This document shows positions 17,799-26,477 of a stretch of 53,286 nt of DNA, piece after piece; position 1 is the stretch's first letter; every line of letters begins with the position of its first letter. The stretch is from Streptococcaceae bacterium (GTDB lineage: Bacteria; Bacillota; Bacilli; Lactobacillales; Streptococcaceae). The stretch is taken from contig JAIRUZ010000040.1 in assembly GCA_031254115.1 (NCBI GenBank), positions 1 to 53,286 on the forward strand, read 5' to 3'. The notes under the pieces were generated by a model that saw nothing but the letters and a program-made list of their open reading frames with translations, ran no database searches and was not told where the DNA came from. Position numbers and translations under genes: made by a program.

Positions 17799-18259
17799 CG
17801 CTTTGAGGCCACCAAACTTCCCGCAAAAAATGCAACAGCAAACGCGAAAAGTAACAGAAACAAAATAAAGTTGAGCAATGGCGCAGCAAGCACAAGGCCA
17901 ACAGGTTGCAACAGCAAAATAACGCCAAACGCTGAAATTGCTGTTATATTTGCCGACAATGAAAGTCCTACATCACGCAAGCGGCGCATGAGCAGCGCAA
18001 AAGTTGGCAAAAGTAGACCCAAAAAGACGAGCCCAAGGATGAACGCACCCAAAAGCATAAAAATTTTGCTTGACACGAGGCCTAAAATGACCAAAAATCC
18101 CGCGAAAACAGCAGCGACTGTATAAACAAGCCCTTGAAATAAGACGGCCCACCAAAAACCAGCGCGCGTTGTACGCCCGCGAAAATCAGCATAGCCCTTG
18201 AAAAAATTTCCGATAGCGCGCCCAAAACCAACCTTGCCAGGCATTTCTTGAATTGTCAT
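17795..18259 (-). CDS. DUF805 family membrane protein
   Basis: The 154-residue protein has the DUF805 start motif (FFKGYADFRGRTTRAGFWWAVL, given here only in part: YADFRGRTTRAGFWW) and four hydrophobic segments, and ends in a short basic tail. Function of the family is unknown. The start at MTIQEMPGK has AAGGAG just upstream; longer in-frame starts overlap the previous gene without support. It overlaps the next FemABX gene by 4 nt. Confidence 0.82.
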   Translation of the reverse strand: MTIQEMPGKVGFGRAIGNFFKGYADFRGRTTRAGFWWAVLFQGLVYTVAAVFAGFLVILGLVSSKIFMLLGAFILGLVFLGLLLPTFALLMRRLRDVGLSLSANITAISAFGVILLLQPVGLVLAAPLLNFILFLLLFAFAVAFFAGSLVASKR

Positions 18260-18269
18260 TTTTATCTCC

Positions 18270-18782
18270 TTAAAATTGCTCACGCGGACGAACACTGTCC
18301 GACTTGCGAATGCACATGATTAACAGGAAAAATGCGTAAAGTCGCCCAAAGTTGACGAGCACAGCAGCTACTGCGTTTGTCGGCACGAGTTCAGAGGCTG
18401 CATTGAGCAAATAAATCGCAGGTAGCGCATACGCAAGCGCACCAGAAATGCCGATGTCCTGCAGTCTTCTGGCGGTCAGCGTCGTCACGGGAATCATGAT
18501 AACAAGGCTGAACACGATGCCAATTCCCTGCAAAATCTGCACCGAAAACGTCGGGTGCGCGATAACATAATCCATCGCCGTCTGCACTTGATCAGACAAA
18601 TTTTTGCTTGTGTGCGTGTCGACGCGTGCCATCATTTGAGCCACTTGCATAAAAGTTCCTGACAAGATGATGAGCGCTCGAATCAGCGTGTTGACCAAAA
18701 ACGCCCACCAGTAGTCGCTGCGTGAGCTTTTCCCATCAAATTGTTTGAAGTTCTTCCAAAATTTTTTATACGCGATTAACAT
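18270..18782 (-). CDS. DUF805 family membrane protein
   Basis: The 170-residue protein has the family motif FDGKSSRSDYWWAFLVN near its N-terminus and four predicted membrane helices. It leads the operon DUF805-DUF805-FemABX-FemABX and has a leaderless promoter. Linkage of two DUF805 proteins to bridge-forming ligases hints at an envelope role, but this is inference from position alone. Confidence 0.82.
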   Translation of the reverse strand: MLIAYKKFWKNFKQFDGKSSRSDYWWAFLVNTLIRALIILSGTFMQVAQMMARVDTHTSKNLSDQVQTAMDYVIAHPTFSVQILQGIGIVFSLVIMIPVTTLTARRLQDIGISGALAYALPAIYLLNAASELVPTNAVAAVLVNFGRLYAFFLLIMCIRKSDSVRPREQF

Positions 18783-18797
18783 GCTTTTATTATATCA
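18783..18797 (-). promoter_or_regulatory. Leaderless extended -10 promoter of the DUF805/FemABX operon
   Basis: TGATATAAT (complement of 18789-18797), 6 nt, ATG at 18782. It occupies the whole 24-bp gap behind recN; no recN terminator is visible. Confidence 0.75.
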
Positions 18798-18806
18798 TTT
18801 TGAGTG

Positions 18807-20480
18807 TTATTTTGTGAGCAATTTCTCTGCTTGGGCGAGCGCCTCGGGGGTCAATTCGTCGCCGGCGAGCATTTTTGCAATTTCCGTGACGCGCTCTGAA
18901 AGCGCTAGTTTTCGGACTGTTGACGTCGTGACATTGTCAGCCGATGATTTTTCGATGTAAAATTGCGTGTCGGCAATCGCAACAACTTGCGGCAAATGGC
19001 TGATGGCTAGAACTTGCCCAGATTGTGCGATTTTGTAGATTTTCTCGGCAATGGCTTGCGCGACTCGGCCCGAAACGCCCGTATCGACTTCGTCAAAGAC
19101 AATTGCAGTTTTGTTTTCTTTACGTGCAAAGCTGGATTTGATAGCAAGCATCAAACGCGACAATTCGCCGCCTGACGCAGTTTTCGCAAGCGGTTTGAAG
19201 CCTTCACCTGGATTCGTTTGAATGTAAAATTCGACTTGCTGATTGCCCGCGGGCGTGAATTTCCCCAGCGTAAAGTCCACTTTAAAATCGGCTTTTTCCA
19301 TGTACAAATCGGCCAATTCGCGCTTGATATCTGCTTCTAGCGCCGTTGCAAGCAACGCGCGTTTTTCCTGCAAAACAGTTGCAGCCGCAATCAACTCAGC
19401 CTGTTTTTCTTTCACATCAGCTGACAGCGTGTCAAGATTCCCCGAATTTCCTGTCAGCTGCTCCAAATCAGCCTTTGCGCCGTCAAGCGTCGTCAAAACA
19501 TCTGTCAGCTCAGGGCCGTATTTTTTCTTTAACGTCGAAAGCTGCAACAAGCGCTCTTCAATCTGTGTCAGCTCTGATGGATTGAACTCGAGGTCTGATA
19601 GCGCATCCTCGAGACTTCCAGCCACATCTTCAAGCTGATAATACGCGTCCGCAAGCTTGTCCGCCCATTTTTTATACGAAGCGCCAAATTCTGAAACCGA
19701 CTCAACTTGCGCGCTCGCCGTTTGCACAAGCCCAAGCCCCGTTTCCGCCTCATCGTCATCACCATCAAGCGCTTGATATGCTAGGTTCAGCGCGTCCGCA
19801 ATTTCTTTCACGTGAATCAATTGATCGCGTCGTTCAACAAGCGCCTCGTCAGCGTCCAAATCAATGCCTGCGCCCTCGATTTCGTCAATTTGATAGTCCA
19901 AAATCTCGATGCGTTGCGCAAATTCCTGCTCATTTTTTTGACGCGTGACAAGTTTGTGACGAAGCACACGAAAATCCTCGAAAAGCGTACGATAAGCGCC
20001 GCGCGCGCTTTCAAAATCTGCATCGCCAAATGCGTCCAAAAGCGCCAAATGACGCTTTGCGTTCATCAATTCTTGATTATCGTGCTGCCCGTGAATGTCA
20101 ATCAAAAACTCGCTAATCGTGCGCATCGTGCCAAGCGGCACCATTTGCCCGTTGATTCGACAAACCGAGCGACCGTTAGCGAAGATTTCACGCCGCAAAA
20201 TCAGGCCGTCAGCCGCCGAAACGTCAAGTTCAGCGTCTGTCAGCGCTGACAGAAATGCATCCGTTTCCGCCGCAAAAAATAGCCCTTCAATTTCGGCTTT
20301 TTCGCTTTCGTGACGCACAAAATCGCTGGATCCGCGCCCGCCCAGCAACAACATCATGGCATCAATGATAATCGATTGGCCCGCGCCCGTTTCTCCCGTC
20401 AAAATAGTCATGCCCGCGTCAAACGAAAGCGTCACTTCTTCGATAATCGCAAAATTTTTAATCGTAATTTCCTGAAGCAT
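18807..20480 (-). CDS. recN: DNA repair protein RecN (Walker A Lys replaced by Gln)
   Basis: The 557-residue SMC-like protein acts early in double-strand break repair. The N-terminal ATPase half, two coiled-coil stretches and the C-terminal half with signature LAKTASGGELSRLMLA and Walker B KTAIVFDEVDTGVSG are all present. The Walker A motif reads GETGAGQS: codon 35 is CAA (complement of 20376-20378), where the family has an invariant Lys (AAA/AAG). This should abolish or strongly reduce ATP hydrolysis. The rest of the frame is intact, so it is not a decayed gene. TAATG overlap with argR; last gene of the operon. Confidence 0.93.
   Translation of the reverse strand: MLQEITIKNFAIIEEVTLSFDAGMTILTGETGAGQSIIIDAMMLLLGGRGSSDFVRHESEKAEIEGLFFAAETDAFLSALTDAELDVSAADGLILRREIFANGRSVCRINGQMVPLGTMRTISEFLIDIHGQHDNQELMNAKRHLALLDAFGDADFESARGAYRTLFEDFRVLRHKLVTRQKNEQEFAQRIEILDYQIDEIEGAGIDLDADEALVERRDQLIHVKEIADALNLAYQALDGDDDEAETGLGLVQTASAQVESVSEFGASYKKWADKLADAYYQLEDVAGSLEDALSDLEFNPSELTQIEERLLQLSTLKKKYGPELTDVLTTLDGAKADLEQLTGNSGNLDTLSADVKEKQAELIAAATVLQEKRALLATALEADIKRELADLYMEKADFKVDFTLGKFTPAGNQQVEFYIQTNPGEGFKPLAKTASGGELSRLMLAIKSSFARKENKTAIVFDEVDTGVSGRVAQAIAEKIYKIAQSGQVLAISHLPQVVAIADTQFYIEKSSADNVTTSTVRKLALSERVTEIAKMLAGDELTPEALAQAEKLLTK
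20238..20251. repeat. Iterated palindrome copy 4 (LSALT frame)
   Basis: Perfect TGTCAGCGCTGACA in recN, read as LSALTDA. Confidence 0.95.
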
Positions 20481-20911
20481 TAGTTTACCAGTTCATCCTG
20501 TATTTTAGTGGCCGCAGCCGTATCAACCGCCACAACCAGCACCGTGTCATCATCTGCAAGCACTGAGAAAATTTCAGACTCAAAACGCACAAGAAGATTT
20601 TTTTTCAGCCGCATCGCACTTCCCGGCGCCACATCAAGACGCACAAAATTGCCTTGCACAGCGACCGATTTCAACGACTTACTGAGCAAAATCTGCTCCA
20701 CACCCTGCGTCTCAGTTGCCTTCGCATAACGAAAATTTCCGTTCGTGGCAGCAAGCTTGACAAGCCCTAAATCCCTTATATCACGCGAAATCGTAGCCTG
20801 CGTAACCTCGTGACCACGCGCGCGGAAAAATTCCACCAAATCTTCTTGCCGCTTGATTTCGATAGTTTCAATCAGCTGAATCAGCAGTTTTCTACGTTCC
20901 TCGCGTTTCAT
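20480..20911 (-). CDS. argR: ArgR/AhrC family arginine regulator
   Basis: The 143-residue protein has the N-terminal winged helix (VTQATISRDIRDLGLVK) and C-terminal oligomerisation domain, with Asp residues in ADDDTVLVVAVDT near the arginine-binding site. It lies between tlyA and recN, as in many Firmicutes. Lactococci usually have two such regulators (ArgR and AhrC); this one, linked to recN, corresponds best to AhrC. Confidence 0.92.
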   Translation of the reverse strand: MKREERRKLLIQLIETIEIKRQEDLVEFFRARGHEVTQATISRDIRDLGLVKLAATNGNFRYAKATETQGVEQILLSKSLKSVAVQGNFVRLDVAPGSAMRLKKNLLVRFESEIFSVLADDDTVLVVAVDTAAATKIQDELVN

Positions 20912-21711
20912 GACAGCTCCTTAACCTCCTCCAAAACCCGCGCGACTGAGACATTTTGGGCAATTTTGGCCATTTTATTTTTGGTTAAATGCATGAGAAA
21001 TTCGATATTTCCAGCGCCACCTTTAATCGGGCTAAATGTCAGATTTTCTACCGAAAAACCCGTCGCAACAGCCATCGTAAGCACCTGCTCAAGCACTTTC
21101 TTGTGAATCTTTTCGTCTTTAATTATACCATTTTTCCCCACGTCTGCGCGCCCCGCCTCAAATTGCGGCTTGATGAGCGCTGCGACCGCGCCATTTTCCA
21201 CCAAAATTTCGTAAAGTGGCGGCAAAATCTTATCAAGACTGATAAAACTCACGTCAATGCTCGCAAATTCTGGTAGCCTCGGAAAATTTTCAGGCACTGC
21301 CTGCCTAAAATTGAACTGTTCCATCACGACCACGCGCGCATCATTCCTGATTTTCCACGCCAGTTGGTTCGTGCCGACGTCAAGCGCGTACACTTGCTTG
21401 GCACCATTTTGCAGCATCACGTCTGTGAAACCGCCCGTTGAGCTGCCGATGTCGAGGCAAACTTTATCCACCAAATTTATGTCAAATGTCAGGAGCGCCT
21501 TTTCCAGTTTCAAGCCGCCGCGGCTGACATAGCGCATTTTCTCGCCTTTGAGGCGCAATTCGGTGGCGTCGTCAAGCTTCATGCCCGGCTTGTCAAAACG
21601 CTCGCCCGTTGCTACATCAACCACCAAGCCCGCCATCACGCCACGTTTTGCCTGCTCGCGCGTCTCAAAAAGTCCTTGCTTGAACGCCAGAACGTCCACA
21701 CGCTCCTTCAT
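20908..21711 (-). CDS. tlyA: TlyA family rRNA 2'-O-methyltransferase
   Basis: The 267-residue protein has an N-terminal S4 RNA-binding domain (RVDVLAFKQGLFETREQAKRGVMAG in part) and an FtsJ-like Rossmann methyltransferase (LDIGSSTGGFTDVML SAM loop, DVGTNQLAWKIR). Members methylate 16S and/or 23S rRNA riboses. ATGA overlaps on both sides show operon coupling with ispA and argR. Confidence 0.92.
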   Translation of the reverse strand: MKERVDVLAFKQGLFETREQAKRGVMAGLVVDVATGERFDKPGMKLDDATELRLKGEKMRYVSRGGLKLEKALLTFDINLVDKVCLDIGSSTGGFTDVMLQNGAKQVYALDVGTNQLAWKIRNDARVVVMEQFNFRQAVPENFPRLPEFASIDVSFISLDKILPPLYEILVENGAVAALIKPQFEAGRADVGKNGIIKDEKIHKKVLEQVLTMAVATGFSVENLTFSPIKGGAGNIEFLMHLTKNKMAKIAQNVSVARVLEEVKELS

Positions 21712-22547
21712 AGCGTCAAACTTTCTAAAATTTCGAAAATTTCTGTTGTATCAAATTCTGGCAGCGCTGACAGAGCTGCACGCGCGTCTGACAAGGCTTC
21801 TTCAAATTTCACCTTTGCCTTTTCAAGTCCCAAAACGCTCACATACGTTGATTTTTCTGCACGGCTATCTTTTCCAGGCGTTTTCCCGAGCGTCTCCACC
21901 GTTTCTGTCACGTCGAAAATATCGTCTCGAATCTGAAAGGCAAGCCCAACCAATCGCCCGATTTCACGCAATTCAGCCATTTCTTTTTCAAAACTTCCCG
22001 CAAAAATTCCCGCCGCAAGAAATGGAAGCGTCAAAAGTTGCCCCGTTTTCAGCGTATGAATGTGCTCAATTTCAGGGAGCGTGAGCGTTTTGCCTTCACT
22101 TGTCATATCAAGCATTTGCCCAGCCACCATGCCGCGCGAGCCGCTGGCAAATGAAAATTCGCGCACAAGCGCAACGATTTGCTCGTCAGACAACTCACTT
22201 TCGCAAATCACTGCGTAAGGATCCAAAAATAGCGCGTCCCCAGCCAAAATCGCCGTGGCTTCGTCAAACGCCACGTGATTGGTCGCTTTTGCGCGCCGCA
22301 GAACATCGTCGTCCATTGCAGGTAAATCATCATGAATCAGCGAGCCCGTGTGAATCATTTCAAGCGCTGCCGCCACTTTCAGCGCAGCGTCTGTCATTTC
22401 CAGCTCAAAACCCTTAAGCATTGCAAAAAACAGGCGCGGCCTGATGCGCTTGCCGCCCGCCGTCAAGGAATAGACAACCGATTTTTCAAGGCGCGACGGC
22501 GTGCCCAATGAATAAAACTGCGTGAGTTCCGATTCAAATTCAGTCAT
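21708..22547 (-). CDS. ispA: Farnesyl diphosphate synthase family polyprenyl synthetase
   Basis: The 279-residue prenyltransferase has the two Asp-rich motifs, DDLPAMDDD in the first and DDIFD in the second, and [14 protein letters not shown] as in short-chain synthases. It condenses isopentenyl and dimethylallyl diphosphates to farnesyl or geranylgeranyl diphosphate for undecaprenol and quinone synthesis. It overlaps xseB by 8 nt. A one-mismatch palindrome (TGGCAGCGCTGACA, 21759-21772) encodes LSALPE near the C-terminus. Confidence 0.93.
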   Translation of the reverse strand: MTEFESELTQFYSLGTPSRLEKSVVYSLTAGGKRIRPRLFFAMLKGFELEMTDAALKVAAALEMIHTGSLIHDDLPAMDDDVLRRAKATNHVAFDEATAILAGDALFLDPYAVICESELSDEQIVALVREFSFASGSRGMVAGQMLDMTSEGKTLTLPEIEHIHTLKTGQLLTLPFLAAGIFAGSFEKEMAELREIGRLVGLAFQIRDDIFDVTETVETLGKTPGKDSRAEKSTYVSVLGLEKAKVKFEEALSDARAALSALPEFDTTEIFEILESLTL

Positions 22548-22770
22548 TTTTGCCTCCGATTGGCGTTTCTACGCCGCTTTTTCCAACCTGTGTTGCAAGC
22601 ACTTTTTCCGCGTCATTGAGCGTTTTCTTCAAGTTTTCAGAAAGTTTCATACCAGTCTGGAACTCAGAAATCGCGTCTTCTAGCGCCACGTCTGCACTCT
22701 CAAGCTTTCTGACGATTTCTTCCAATTTTGCAAGCTGATCTTCAAATTTTTCTTCTTTTTTAGTTGGCAT
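22540..22770 (-). CDS. xseB: Exodeoxyribonuclease VII small subunit
   Basis: The 76-residue protein [26 protein letters not shown] is a typical XseB helix-turn-helix that binds the large subunit's coiled coil. It overlaps xseA by 11 nt and ispA by 8 nt. Confidence 0.93.
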   Translation of the reverse strand: MPTKKEEKFEDQLAKLEEIVRKLESADVALEDAISEFQTGMKLSENLKKTLNDAEKVLATQVGKSGVETPIGGKND

Positions 22771-24013
22771 TTGCCTTTATCACTCCATCTTCTAATTCAA
22801 TCGCGAGCGTATCGCCCGTTTTTACTTGGCTCACGGACTTTAGGATTTTATTCTGCTCATCACGTACAATCGCAAAACCACGCGCCTTTATTTTTGATAC
22901 ATCGAGCAATAAAAGCGCTTGACTGGCTTGAAGCACCCGATTTTTCTTTTGCTCAACACTTTTTTGAAATGCGGGAATTAAGCGCTGCGCGAGTATTCCA
23001 AACTGATGACTTGCAGCCAGTCTTTTTTTCTCTGTCAGCGCTGACAGACGGCCTGTCAGCTCGTCGACGCGCTGTTTATGGCCGTCGTAGAGGCGTTCTG
23101 GCTGACGGAAAACGACCGATTGTGCCGCTTTCTCCAAACGCTCAGACTTTTGCTTAATCAAACGGCTCAGCGACTGATAAAGTCGATTTTGCCGCTCAGC
23201 TGTCCAGCCCAGAAGATCCGTTTTTGTATTGGGCGTCGCAAGCTCAGCTGCTGCCGTTGGCGTCGCAGCACGTCTGTCCGCCACAAAATCCGCGAGCGTC
23301 ACATCGGTTTCATGCCCGACCGAGCTAATCACGGGCAGCTTCGACTCAAAAATCGCACGCACCACGACCTCTTCATTGAAACACCAGAGATCCTCAATGG
23401 AGCCGCCGCCGCGCCCAACAATCAGCAAATCCAAGTCACCCTGCGCATTCGCAGCTCGGATATTCGTGGCAATTTCTTCGGCAGCACCGTCGCCTTGAAC
23501 TTTTGTCGGGAAAAGTAAAATTTCTGTCAGCGGAAAACGCCGATCAATTGTCGTGATAATATCGCGAATCACAGCGCCTGACGGACTTGTAATCACACCC
23601 ACTTTCCGCGAAAATTGCGGCAACGTCTGCTTGAAATTTTCACTAAAAAGACCTTCGGCCGTCAGTTTTTGCTTCAATTGCTCAAACTTGACCGCCAGCG
23701 CGCCGATGCCATCTGGAATCAGCTCTTCAATAATAATCGCATACGAGCCGCCTGGTGCGTACAGCTCCACGCGCCCGATGGCATTGACTTTCATGCCATC
23801 TTCTAGCTGGAACTTGAGCTTGTTGAAATTGCCCGCCCACATCGTCGCAGAAATCACCGCGCCCGCGTCTTTCAGCTTAAAATATTGATGGCTCGGCCGT
23901 TGCCTAAAGCCCGATACCTCGCCCGTCACAAAAACCCGCTCCAAATAGGGATCGCGGTCAAACTTCGCCTTCAAATACTTCGTCAACGTCGAAATCGATA
24001 AATATTCTGCCAT
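22760..24013 (-). CDS. xseA: Exodeoxyribonuclease VII large subunit
   Basis: The 417-residue nuclease subunit has an N-terminal OB fold ([21 protein letters not shown]), the catalytic core ([50 protein letters not shown]) and C-terminal coiled coils. The ATG at 24013 has GGAG 7 nt upstream and shares one base with the stop of a small upstream frame (TGATG). A GTG at 24016 is the alternative start. The palindrome copy sits in the coiled coil (LSALTEKK). Confidence 0.94.
   Translation of the reverse strand: MAEYLSISTLTKYLKAKFDRDPYLERVFVTGEVSGFRQRPSHQYFKLKDAGAVISATMWAGNFNKLKFQLEDGMKVNAIGRVELYAPGGSYAIIIEELIPDGIGALAVKFEQLKQKLTAEGLFSENFKQTLPQFSRKVGVITSPSGAVIRDIITTIDRRFPLTEILLFPTKVQGDGAAEEIATNIRAANAQGDLDLLIVGRGGGSIEDLWCFNEEVVVRAIFESKLPVISSVGHETDVTLADFVADRRAATPTAAAELATPNTKTDLLGWTAERQNRLYQSLSRLIKQKSERLEKAAQSVVFRQPERLYDGHKQRVDELTGRLSALTEKKRLAASHQFGILAQRLIPAFQKSVEQKKNRVLQASQALLLLDVSKIKARGFAIVRDEQNKILKSVSQVKTGDTLAIELEDGVIKANAN
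23033..23046. repeat. Iterated palindrome copy 5 (LSALT frame)
   Basis: Perfect TGTCAGCGCTGACA in the coiled-coil part of xseA. Confidence 0.95.
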
Positions 24014-24114
24014 CACGCAGCTCCCGACAACACGGAAAATACGGGCAACGACTCTGAAAAAAGCGCTGTCAGCCCGCTTTTTTTATCACTCAACAAGAGA
24101 ATCAAAAAAATCAT
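24013..24114 (-). CDS. Possible 33-residue leader peptide upstream of xseA
   Basis: A small frame begins at an ATG only 5 nt after a TATAAT box and reads [19 protein letters not shown]... for 33 codons, ending in TGA that shares its A with the xseA ATG. A hydrophobic start and a Ser/Leu-rich remainder are visible. It could be translated from the mRNA 5' end and couple to xseA, but xseA has its own ribosome binding site and the frame may be chance. It contains a half-site CTGACAGCGCT of the iterated motif. Confidence 0.3.
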   Translation of the reverse strand: MIFLILLLSDKKSGLTALFSESLPVFSVLSGAA

Positions 24115-24119
24115 ATCTT

Positions 24120-24128
24120 ATTATAACA
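24120..24128 (-). promoter_or_regulatory. Extended -10 promoter of xseA-recN operon
   Basis: TGTTATAAT (complement of about 24120-24128) lies about 107 nt before the xseA ATG and 5 nt before the upstream small-frame ATG. No good -35 was seen. Confidence 0.6.
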
Positions 24129-24188
24129 TATCGTAATTTCCAGGCCACTCAATTTTCTGTGCCACCAAATATAAAGAAAAGTCCAAGC

Positions 24189-25025
24189 TCATTTCATCTG
24201 TCTCTGGGCAGCTTCAATGGTTTGTTTCATCAGCATGGTAATCGTCATCGGTCCGACACCGCCAGGAACGGGCGTAATCAGGCTCGCAAGCTCAGAAACA
24301 CTCGCAAAATCAACATCACCGCACAATTTGCCATTGCTATCACGGTTCATACCCACGTCAATCACGACCGCACCTGGTTTCACCATGTCAGCCGTCACAA
24401 AACGTGCCTGCCCAATTGCAACCACTAAAATATCCGCTTTTTTTGTGATGTCAGCCAGATGATGCGTACGCGAATGACACAAAGTCACCGTCGCATTTTT
24501 CATCATCAAAAGCTGCGCCATCGGCTTTCCGACAATATTTGAGCGCCCAATGACAACCGCGCGCTTGCCCTCGATTTCCACACCATATTCATGTAACATT
24601 TCCATAATGCCCGCAGGCGTCGACGGTACCATCAGCGGATTTCCAGCCCAAAGACGCCCCATATTCAGCGGATGAAAGCCGTCCACATCTTTGTCAGGGC
24701 TGATAGCCTCAAGAATGCGCTCCTCGTTAATCTGCTTTGGCAAAGGCAGCTGCACCAAAATCCCGTGCCAGTTTTTGTCACGGTTATACGTTTCTATACA
24801 GGCAAGCAATTCTTTTTCGCTCGTTGTGTCAGGCAAATGAAGCGTTTCGCTACGAATGCCAATCTTCTCAGCCGCGCGCGCCTTATTGCGCACATAGACT
24901 TGACTTGCGCTGTCATCTCCCACCAAAATCACAAGCAATCCTGGCGTTTTCCCACTTTTTGCGACTTTTTCAGCCAATTTGTCCTGAATTTTTACAGCCA
25001 GAGCTTTTCCGTCAATAAGTTTCAT
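24189..25025 (-). CDS. folD: Methylenetetrahydrofolate dehydrogenase/cyclohydrolase
   Basis: The 278-residue bifunctional enzyme interconverts 5,10-methylene- and 10-formyl-tetrahydrofolate. [22 protein letters not shown] (with the catalytic Lys), [28 protein letters not shown] and [13 protein letters not shown] are canonical. The start at MKLIDGKAL is fixed by a -10 box 6 nt upstream; a longer in-frame start at 25067 would put the promoter inside the gene and translate TATAAT as Tyr-Asn. No clear terminator follows. Confidence 0.95.
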   Translation of the reverse strand: MKLIDGKALAVKIQDKLAEKVAKSGKTPGLLVILVGDDSASQVYVRNKARAAEKIGIRSETLHLPDTTSEKELLACIETYNRDKNWHGILVQLPLPKQINEERILEAISPDKDVDGFHPLNMGRLWAGNPLMVPSTPAGIMEMLHEYGVEIEGKRAVVIGRSNIVGKPMAQLLMMKNATVTLCHSRTHHLADITKKADILVVAIGQARFVTADMVKPGAVVIDVGMNRDSNGKLCGDVDFASVSELASLITPVPGGVGPMTITMLMKQTIEAAQRQMK

Positions 25026-25040
25026 GTCGCTATTATAACA
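25026..25040 (-). promoter_or_regulatory. Leaderless extended -10 promoter of folD
   Basis: TGTTATAAT (complement of 25032-25040), then AGCGAC, then ATG at 25025. Confidence 0.78.
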
Positions 25041-25098
25041 CCAACTACGTGCAAACTCAGTTATCAAGTGGCATATTAAATTTTCACGTGATTACTTT

Positions 25099-25127
25099 TT
25101 GACATTTTTCAGTAGTTTTGTTACAAT
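25099..25127 (+). promoter_or_regulatory. rex promoter, near-consensus
   Basis: TTGACA (25099-25104), a 17-nt spacer and TACAAT (25122-25127) with a TGn extension. A leader with AGAGGAAA ribosome binding site leads to the ATG at 25163. This is the strongest consensus -35 in the window. Confidence 0.85.
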
Positions 25128-25137
25128 GAGTTCACAA
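25118..25137. promoter_or_regulatory. Candidate Rex operator over the rex -10
   Basis: TTGTTAC-N6-TTCACAA spans the -10 box and start point. The right half matches the Rex half-site TTCACAA exactly and the left half differs from TTGTGAA at three positions. Autoregulation by Rex is a reasonable inference. Confidence 0.4.
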
Positions 25138-25162
25138 GTAACAAATATGAAGAGGAAATCTC

Positions 25163-25813
25163 ATGCCTGAAAAAGTTGATTACACACAACTGCCAAATGC
25201 GACGATTAAACGTTTGCCGCAATACTATCGTTTATTTAAGCGTTTTGTTGATGATAAAATTACGCGCACCAATTCACGCGAAATTTCAGAGGAAATGGGT
25301 GTGGATGCAGCGACTGTGCGCCGAGATTTTTCGTTGTTTGGTGAGCTCGGGCGCCGCGGTTATGGCTATGAGACGAACACGATGCGCGATTTTTTTGCCT
25401 TTATTTTAGGAAATGAGGTTGACGTCAACATTGCGATTGTGGGGCTCGGAAATTTGGGAAGCGCGCTGCTTCATTATCCGTTCCAGCGACGAAATAAACT
25501 CCGCATCACGCAGGGCTACGACGTTGCAGGCCACCCGCTCGTTGGCACGACCACAGAAAATGAGATTCCGATTTATGACATTCAAACGCTGGGAAATCAT
25601 TTGCAGGAAGCAGATATTCACACTGCAATTTTGGCGGTCAATACCGATCATGCCCAAGAAGCTGCAGACAAGCTCGTGGCCGCTGGCGTCAAAGGTATTT
25701 TAAACTTTACACCGGTTCTTCTTCAAGTTCCAGCAAGCGTTTACGTCCAGTCCATCGATCTTACAAAAGAGCTGCAAACCCTGATTTTCTTCATGAATAA
25801 CAACCCTGCATAA
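25163..25813 (+). CDS. rex: Redox-sensing transcriptional repressor Rex
   Basis: The 216-residue repressor senses the NADH/NAD+ ratio. The N-terminal winged helix (ATIKRLPQYYRLFKRF, ISEEMGVDAATVRRDFSLFGELGRRG in part) and the Rossmann domain (IVGLGNLGSALL) are typical. It controls fermentation and anaerobic respiration genes in Gram-positives and is convergent with the molybdate transporter operon, though neighbours need not be targets. Confidence 0.95.
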   Translation: MPEKVDYTQLPNATIKRLPQYYRLFKRFVDDKITRTNSREISEEMGVDAATVRRDFSLFGELGRRGYGYETNTMRDFFAFILGNEVDVNIAIVGLGNLGSALLHYPFQRRNKLRITQGYDVAGHPLVGTTTENEIPIYDIQTLGNHLQEADIHTAILAVNTDHAQEAADKLVAAGVKGILNFTPVLLQVPASVYVQSIDLTKELQTLIFFMNNNPA

Positions 25814-25821
25814 CAAAGAAA

Positions 25822-25850
25822 AACTCTGGAAATTTCCAGAGTTATTTTTT
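25822..25850. terminator. Bidirectional terminator between rex and modB
   Basis: A perfect 22-nt palindrome (AACTCTGGAAA/TTTCCAGAGTT, 25822-25843) is followed by a T-run on the plus strand and preceded by an A-run for the minus strand. The modB stop codon (25842-25844) overlaps the stem. Confidence 0.9.
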
Positions 25851-26477
25851 TCGGCTGATAAAATGGAGCAGGACGAGGGTGAGAGCGCCAAAGAGGAGAT
25901 TGACGGCTGCAAGAAGATTGGCAAGCTGCGTGTCACCGTTTTGCGTCGCAAAATAAATCGTGTTGGCCACGGTGTCAGTCATGCCTGGAATATAACCTGC
26001 AACCATGAGTGACGCGCCAAATTCGCCAAGTGCGCGGCAAAATGCCAAAAGAAGGCTCGCAACGACGATGGTTTGGCTATTTGGAAGCAAAATATGCCAC
26101 AACAACTGACACTTTGAGGCACCGGCCATTTTTCCTTCGTCAATCAAATCGCCAGAAACTGACAAGATCGCGCTTTTCAAGCCTTGATAAACGATGGGTA
26201 AAATGACGAGCGTCGTCGCTAAAATACTGCCCGAAAGTGAGAAAATGAGCGCGTGACCGAGACTTGCAAGTGGGCCGTATTTTCCGAGAAGCTGCAAAAG
26301 ATAGAGGCCGATGACGGTCGGCGGCAAAACGAGCGGCAAGAGTAGGCCAATTTCCACGCCGATTTTTCCTGGGTAGCGCACAAAAGCGCCCGCGTAAGCG
26401 AGCGGGAGCATGAGAGCGAAGGCGATTGCGCTGCTTGTTATGGCAATCACAAATGAATGAAAAATAGGAATCAGCAT
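25842..26477 (-). CDS. modB: Molybdate ABC transporter permease
   Basis: The 211-residue permease has five hydrophobic helices and the EAA loop region (GASKCQLLWHILLPNSQTIVVASLLLAF in part) that docks on the ATPase, plus ALGEFGASLMVAGYIPGMT, a signature of ModB/CysT-type permeases. It follows modA with a TAATG junction and ends the 13-gene molybdenum operon. No modC ATPase gene follows or is found elsewhere in the window, so the transporter's energy subunit must be encoded elsewhere or shared. Confidence 0.93.
   Translation of the reverse strand: MLIPIFHSFVIAITSSAIAFALMLPLAYAGAFVRYPGKIGVEIGLLLPLVLPPTVIGLYLLQLLGKYGPLASLGHALIFSLSGSILATTLVILPIVYQGLKSAILSVSGDLIDEGKMAGASKCQLLWHILLPNSQTIVVASLLLAFCRALGEFGASLMVAGYIPGMTDTVANTIYFATQNGDTQLANLLAAVNLLFGALTLVLLHFISRKK

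Noticed and set aside
21548-22084. 178-codon plus-strand frame opposite tlyA/ispA
   Set aside because: Composition is Ser/Pro/Arg-rich as expected from the complement of the real genes, with no recognisable domain.
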